A DNA stretch of 34,381 nt from Rikenellaceae bacterium (GTDB taxonomy: Bacteria > Bacteroidota > Bacteroidia > Bacteroidales > Rikenellaceae): assembly GCA_017935625.1 (NCBI GenBank), contig JAGBHC010000032.1, forward strand, positions 1-34,381, read 5' to 3'. How positions within the stretch are numbered: position 1 is the first letter of the stretch; the number at the start of each line of letters is the position of its first letter. Under the pieces are notes generated by a model. The model had not been told where the DNA came from, ran no database searches, and was given only the letters and a program-made list of their open reading frames with translations. Of the stretch, positions 30,642-34,381 are shown piece by piece. The position numbers were made by a program, and so were the translations under genes.

Positions 30642-32837
30642 ATGAAGACACTTTGGTTGTCAGTTGCGATGCTGCCCGTGGTATGCGGCGTCGCGAAGGC
30701 GCAGGAACCCGATTCCGTGCGCATGGTAGAGATGCAGAAGGTGGAGGTCACCGCAACCCGGGCCACTGCCAAAACCCCCGTGGCCCACAGCAACATCGGT
30801 CAAAAGGAGTTGCGTAAAATCAACTACGGACGCGACATTCCCTTTCTGCTGAGCCTCACGCCCAGCGTGGTGGCCACTTCGGATGCCGGTACGGGCATCG
30901 GCGCCACGTCCATCCGCGTGCGAGGTACGGATGCCTCGCGCATCAACATCACCAGCAACGGCGTGCCCATGAACGACGCCGAATCGCATACCGTGTTCTG
31001 GGTCAATACCCCCGACCTGGCCTCCTCGGTGAGCGACATGCAGATTCAGCGGGGCGTGGGCACCTCCACCAACGGTGCGGGTGCGTTCGGCGCCAGCATC
31101 AACATCTCCACCGAGGCCCTCTCGCCCAAACCCTATGCCGAGGTTTCGGGCACCTACGGTTCGTATAACACCCACAAGGAGAGCGTCGCATTCGGCACCG
31201 GCCTGCTGGGCGACCACTGGGTGATGAGCGCCCGCATCTCCAACATCGGCTCCGACGGCTACATCGACCGCGCGTCGGTGGACCAGAAAGCCTACTTCGC
31301 CCAGCTGGGCTACTACGCCGGCGGCACTTCGGTGAAGTTCGTCTCCTTCGGCGGCCGGCAGAAAACCTATCACGCCTGGGACGGCCTGAGCCTCGAACAG
31401 GTCATCGCCGACCGCAGATACAACCCCTGCGGCGAGATTACCGACGCCGAGGGCAACGTAATCGGATTCTACAAGGACCAGACCGACAACTACGACCAGT
31501 ACAACAACCATCTGATTATCACCCAGCGCCTCAGCAGCAAATGGCACCTGAACCTCACCGGTCACTACACCAGCGGCAAGGGCTACTACAACCAGTACAA
31601 GAACAATGAAAAGCTGAGCAAGTACCTGCTCTCGGATTTCGCTCCCGGCATCTCGCGCAGCAACCTCATCCGGCAGAAAAAGATGGTGAACGACTTCGGC
31701 GGCGTCATCGCCTCGGTGAACTACAACAGCACCCGGCTCGACATGTCGTTCGGCGGCGCATGGAACGAATACAGCGGCGTGCACTTCGGCAACGTGTCGT
31801 GGGTCAAGGAGTTCTCGCCCAGCGACCTCGCACACCAATACTATCGCAACTGGACCGACAAGACCGATTTCAACATCTTCGCCCGGGCCGAGTGGCGCAT
31901 CGTGGAGAACCTGAACGCCTACGCCGACCTCCAGTACCGACGCATCCGTCACAAGATTCACGGCACCAACGACAACTACGACTCCAACATCGGAGCCATG
32001 CAGGCGCTCGACGTCAATCGCACCTACGATTTCTTCAACCCCAAGGCCGGATTGCACTACACCATCGACGACCGCAGCAACTTCTACGCATCGTTCGCCG
32101 TGGCCCACAAAGAGCCCACGCGCAACAACTTCACCGACGCCAAATACGACGTCGCGCCCAAAGCCGAACGGCTCTACGACTTCGAGCTGGGATACAACTA
32201 CACGGGCGAGGTGTTCAACGCCGGATTCAACTTCTACTACATGAGCTACAAAGACCAGCTGGTGCAGACCGGCGAGGTGAACGAAATCGGCGAACCGCTG
32301 GCCGCCAACGTGCCCGACAGCTACCGCCGCGGCGTGGAGCTCATGGCCGGAGTCAAGCTGGCCCGCAACCTGCGCTGGGACGTGAACGCCACCTTCAGCC
32401 AGAACCGCATTCTCGACTACACCGACTACGTGGACGACTACGACAACGGAGGCCAGCTGGCCACCTACGTGGGCACCACCGACATCTCCTTCTCGCCGAA
32501 GGTCATCGCCAACTCCATCTTCTCGTTCGAGGCCAAGGGTTTCGACGCCTCGTTCCAGTCCAGCTTCGTGGGCAAGCAATACCTGACCAACATGCGAATC
32601 GACGAAATGTCGCTCGACAGCTACTTCGTCTCCAACCTGCTCGTCGGATACACCTTCCACGGCAAGACCATCAAATCGCTGCGCGTGGGCATGGAGCTGC
32701 GTAACCTCTTCGGCGAAAAGTATTGCAGCAACGGCTGGGGATACTCCTACGTCTCGGGCGGCGTGCGCTACAACACCGTGGGCCTCTTCCCCCAGGCACC
32801 GGCCAACGTGCTCTTCAACGTGACACTCCGATTCTAA
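30642..32837 (+). CDS. TonB-dependent receptor for thiamine (OmpR/Thi-TBDT type)
   Basis: A 731-residue outer-membrane receptor with signal peptide (MKTLWLSVAMLPVVCGVAKA). Near the mature N-terminus a TonB-box-like VEVTATR is followed by the plug (IGQKELRKINYGRDIPFLLSLTPSVV, RVRGTDASRINITSNGVPMND, IQRGVGTSTNGAGAFGASINI), then a long beta-barrel with aromatic alternating strands and a terminal Phe (NVTLRF). No CarboxypepD_reg domain is present, so it is not a SusC. Its place directly behind a TPP riboswitch and in front of pnuT and a thiamine pyrophosphokinase identifies it as a thiamine-uptake receptor, as in Bacteroides thetaiotaomicron (OmpR). Start ATG at 30642 has an A-rich leader. Confidence 0.93.
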   Translation: MKTLWLSVAMLPVVCGVAKAQEPDSVRMVEMQKVEVTATRATAKTPVAHSNIGQKELRKINYGRDIPFLLSLTPSVVATSDAGTGIGATSIRVRGTDASRINITSNGVPMNDAESHTVFWVNTPDLASSVSDMQIQRGVGTSTNGAGAFGASINISTEALSPKPYAEVSGTYGSYNTHKESVAFGTGLLGDHWVMSARISNIGSDGYIDRASVDQKAYFAQLGYYAGGTSVKFVSFGGRQKTYHAWDGLSLEQVIADRRYNPCGEITDAEGNVIGFYKDQTDNYDQYNNHLIITQRLSSKWHLNLTGHYTSGKGYYNQYKNNEKLSKYLLSDFAPGISRSNLIRQKKMVNDFGGVIASVNYNSTRLDMSFGGAWNEYSGVHFGNVSWVKEFSPSDLAHQYYRNWTDKTDFNIFARAEWRIVENLNAYADLQYRRIRHKIHGTNDNYDSNIGAMQALDVNRTYDFFNPKAGLHYTIDDRSNFYASFAVAHKEPTRNNFTDAKYDVAPKAERLYDFELGYNYTGEVFNAGFNFYYMSYKDQLVQTGEVNEIGEPLAANVPDSYRRGVELMAGVKLARNLRWDVNATFSQNRILDYTDYVDDYDNGGQLATYVGTTDISFSPKVIANSIFSFEAKGFDASFQSSFVGKQYLTNMRIDEMSLDSYFVSNLLVGYTFHGKTIKSLRVGMELRNLFGEKYCSNGWGYSYVSGGVRYNTVGLFPQAPANVLFNVTLRF

Positions 32838-32853
32838 CCCCGCGACCGAACCG

Positions 32854-33438
32854 ATGACGCACTACCTGGAGATAGCAGGAACGGTGGTAGGCCTGCTCTA
32901 CCTCTACCTCGAATACAAGGCGAGCATCTGGCTCTGGCTGGCGGGAATCGTCATGCCGGCCATCTACGTCTTCGTCTACTACGATGCCGGATTCTATGCC
33001 GACATGGGCATCAACATCTACTACCTGGTAGCCGGCGTCTACGGCTGGGTCGCGTGGATGACCCGACGCGGAACCGACGGCACGGCATTGCCCGTCCGCC
33101 GCACCCCGCGCCGGTTCATTCTGCCGCTCGCAGCGCTTTCGGGGCTCTTCTTCGCGGTAATTGCCGCAATTTTGATTAACTTTACCGACAGCGACGTCCC
33201 CTACGGCGACAGTTTCACCACGGCGCTGAGTATCGTCGGGCTCTGGTTACTGGCCCGCAAATACCTCGAACAGTGGATAGTGTGGATTGCAGTGGACGCG
33301 GTCTGCGCCGGGCTCTACTTCTACAAGGAGCTCTACCCGACCGCCGCACTCTATCTGCTCTACACGGTAATTGCCGTAGCGGGATACTACAAGTGGAAAA
33401 AAATGATGACCGATGAGACACTATCCGATGCCCGATAA
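32854..33438 (+). CDS. pnuT: PnuT-family thiamine transporter
   Basis: A 194-residue inner-membrane protein with about seven transmembrane segments, starting MTHYLEIAGTVVGLLYLYLEY and including WLWLAGIVMPAIYVFVYYD, INIYYLVAGVYGWVAW and the WxxW-type EQWIVWIAVDAVCAGLYFYKEL. This is the PnuC/PnuT fold of facilitative vitamin transporters. Genomic context (riboswitch, receptor, thiamine pyrophosphokinase) points to thiamine rather than nicotinamide riboside. It begins 16 bp after the receptor and its end overlaps the kinase gene by 26 bp. After import the kinase would trap thiamine as TPP. Confidence 0.92.
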   Translation: MTHYLEIAGTVVGLLYLYLEYKASIWLWLAGIVMPAIYVFVYYDAGFYADMGINIYYLVAGVYGWVAWMTRRGTDGTALPVRRTPRRFILPLAALSGLFFAVIAAILINFTDSDVPYGDSFTTALSIVGLWLLARKYLEQWIVWIAVDAVCAGLYFYKELYPTAALYLLYTVIAVAGYYKWKKMMTDETLSDAR

Positions 33439-34057
33439 AGCGTACCGCGCGGCGGCCGTAGTGCTCGCCGCGGGAAGCTATCCCTGCGGCGAAATCAGCG
33501 CGGCCCTGCTCGCCGGAGCCGGCCGGGTGGTCTGCTGCGACGGAGCCGCAGACGAATTCATCGCCCGCGGCGGCTCTCCCGCCGCCATCGTGGGCGACGG
33601 CGATTCGCTGAGTCCCGCCAACCGCACCCGCTACGCGGACCTGCTGCACGTATCCGCCGACCAGGAGAGCAACGACCAGACCAAGGCCGTCCGCTTCTGT
33701 TTCGAGCGGGGATGGTCGCCGGTGGTGATACTCGGCGCCACCGGACGCCGCGAGGACCACACCGTGGGGAACATCAGCCTGCTGGCCGACTACGTCCGGC
33801 AAGGCGAGGCGATGACCGTCACCGACTACGGGGTGTTCAATGCCATCGATTGCGACAGCCGGTTCGAAAGCCGGCCGGGACAACAGGTCTCCATCTTCAC
33901 CCTCTCCCCCGCTACCCGCGTGGGCGTGTCGAATCTGCAATACATTCCGCCCGCCGGCGGCATGCGCTCGTGGTGGCAGGGTACGCTCAACGAGTCGCTC
34001 TCCGACGAATTCACCATCCGCACCGACGGCCCGACCCTCGTATTCCGGCTGTTCTGA
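33413..34057 (+). CDS. Thiamine pyrophosphokinase
   Basis: A 214-residue enzyme (EC 2.7.6.2) that converts imported thiamine directly into thiamine pyrophosphate using ATP. Diagnostic motifs are CCDGAADEFI, GDGDSLS (61-67), DQESNDQTKA (83-92) and LGATGRREDHTVGN (107-120), then the C-terminal thiamine-binding domain (VSIFTLSPATRVGVSNLQY, TLNESLSDEFTI). ATG at 33413 overlaps pnuT by 26 bp; an alternative ATG at 33428 would give an 11-bp overlap. It is the last gene of the thiamine operon, followed by a strong terminator. Product trapping as TPP also feeds the riboswitch, closing a negative feedback loop. Confidence 0.95.
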   Translation: MRHYPMPDKAYRAAAVVLAAGSYPCGEISAALLAGAGRVVCCDGAADEFIARGGSPAAIVGDGDSLSPANRTRYADLLHVSADQESNDQTKAVRFCFERGWSPVVILGATGRREDHTVGNISLLADYVRQGEAMTVTDYGVFNAIDCDSRFESRPGQQVSIFTLSPATRVGVSNLQYIPPAGGMRSWWQGTLNESLSDEFTIRTDGPTLVFRLF

Positions 34058-34100
34058 AATAGGCCCGTGACAAGGGAGTCGCCCGTCGCTCCGAAAACAG

Positions 34101-34137
34101 AAAGGCTGTCTGAGACATTCAGACAGCCTTTTTTTTA
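34101..34137 (+). terminator. Strong terminator of the thiamine operon
   Basis: AAAGGCTGTCTGA (34101-34113) pairs perfectly with TCAGACAGCCTTT (34119-34131), followed by eight or more Ts. Confidence 0.95.
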
Positions 34138-34163
34138 TCGACCCGATACCCCTCTGCTCCGCG

Positions 34164-34347
34164 AACCGATTTCCGGCCCCTCTGCAAGACCGCAAACCGA
34201 CTCCCGGCTTCGCCACCTCGCAAGACCACGAACCGACTCCCGACCTAACCATCCTCCAAGACCACGAGCCGACTCCCGGCTTCGCCACCCCGCAACACCA
34301 CGAACCGCCTCCCGACTTCGCCACCTCGCAAGACCGCGAACCGGCCG
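34164..34347. repeat. 36-bp minisatellite, four full copies plus degenerate ends
   Basis: Consecutive 36-bp units begin with A(A/G)CCG(A/C)CTCC at 34195, 34231, 34267 and 34303; a 31-bp degenerate copy precedes (34164-34194) and a partial copy follows. On the minus strand the unit is in phase (12 codons, Ala-Lys-Pro-Gly-Val-Gly-Ser-Trp type), but the frame continues antisense into known genes, so coding is unlikely. Confidence 0.88.
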
Positions 34348-34356
34348 TATCGCACC

Positions 34357-34381
34357 CCTCTTCCTCTTCCTCTTCCTCTTC
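34357..34381. repeat. Hexanucleotide repeat CCTCTT, four copies, cut by the window end
   Basis: Four perfect CCTCTT units (34357-34380) plus one base at the edge. The array may extend beyond the window. Confidence 0.9.

Noticed and set aside
33215-34324. 369-codon minus-strand frame covering the 36-bp repeats
   Set aside because: Most of it is antisense to thiamine pyrophosphokinase and pnuT. It has no export signal or domain beyond the repeat.
34164-34347. 36-bp repeats as a CRISPR array
   Set aside because: The units abut directly without spacers, and no cas genes are present.

Overview
The window reads as a chromosomal segment of a GC-rich gut Bacteroidales member, most likely Alistipes or another Rikenellaceae (inference). 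The pointers are Bacteroidetes-type promoters (a -33 TTTG/TTG, about 19-20 bp, then TAnnTTTG), A-rich leaders without strong Shine-Dalgarno sequences, an NVEALA-type peptide with 6-bladed propeller lipoproteins, a DUF2975/XRE pair, and a thiamine-salvage operon in the Bacteroides layout. No rRNA, tRNA, IS element or CRISPR array was recognised.

1-17.2 kb is mostly secreted carbohydrate-active enzymes without any SusC/SusD pair. After a small membrane protein (141-770, minus) comes an 1148-residue fusion of a GH106-like rhamnosidase module and a GH28 module (1302-4748), suited on paper to removing Rha and GalA alternately from a rhamnogalacturonan backbone. An 844 bp gap holds a candidate non-coding RNA with its own promoter and terminator. 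A leftward operon follows: BNR_4 propeller lyase-like lipoprotein, GH88 unsaturated uronyl hydrolase lipoprotein, and DUF2264/GH154-type protein. A GH28-fold protein lacking two catalytic-site motifs (9937-11544, minus) diverges from a rightward operon of GH2, a GH35-like DUF5597 lipoprotein and a CBM9-like/PKD protein. Together these fit trimming of rhamnose/uronate-capped galactan side chains (pectin or type II arabinogalactan) and perhaps of RG-I.

17.2-20 kb holds two paralogous propeller lipoproteins and an NVEALA-type small exported protein; the distal pair is visibly AT-richer. 20-25.9 kb runs rightward: DUF2975 membrane protein, XRE regulator preceded by nine Gs, two-domain M16 peptidase, then a SHOCT-domain protein without an in-frame ATG and two zinc-ribbon proteins. 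A leftward pair follows (chloramphenicol-acetyltransferase-like protein and HD-domain protein with ATGA overlap), then a DUF4139 (MuiA-like) protein with an inserted SusC-type N-terminal domain, and an alpha/beta hydrolase on the opposite strand.

30.4-34.1 kb is a complete thiamine-uptake operon: consensus promoter, TPP riboswitch, TonB-dependent receptor, PnuT-type transporter, thiamine pyrophosphokinase and a strong terminator. The last 220 bp carry a 36-bp minisatellite and a hexanucleotide repeat running off the window edge.
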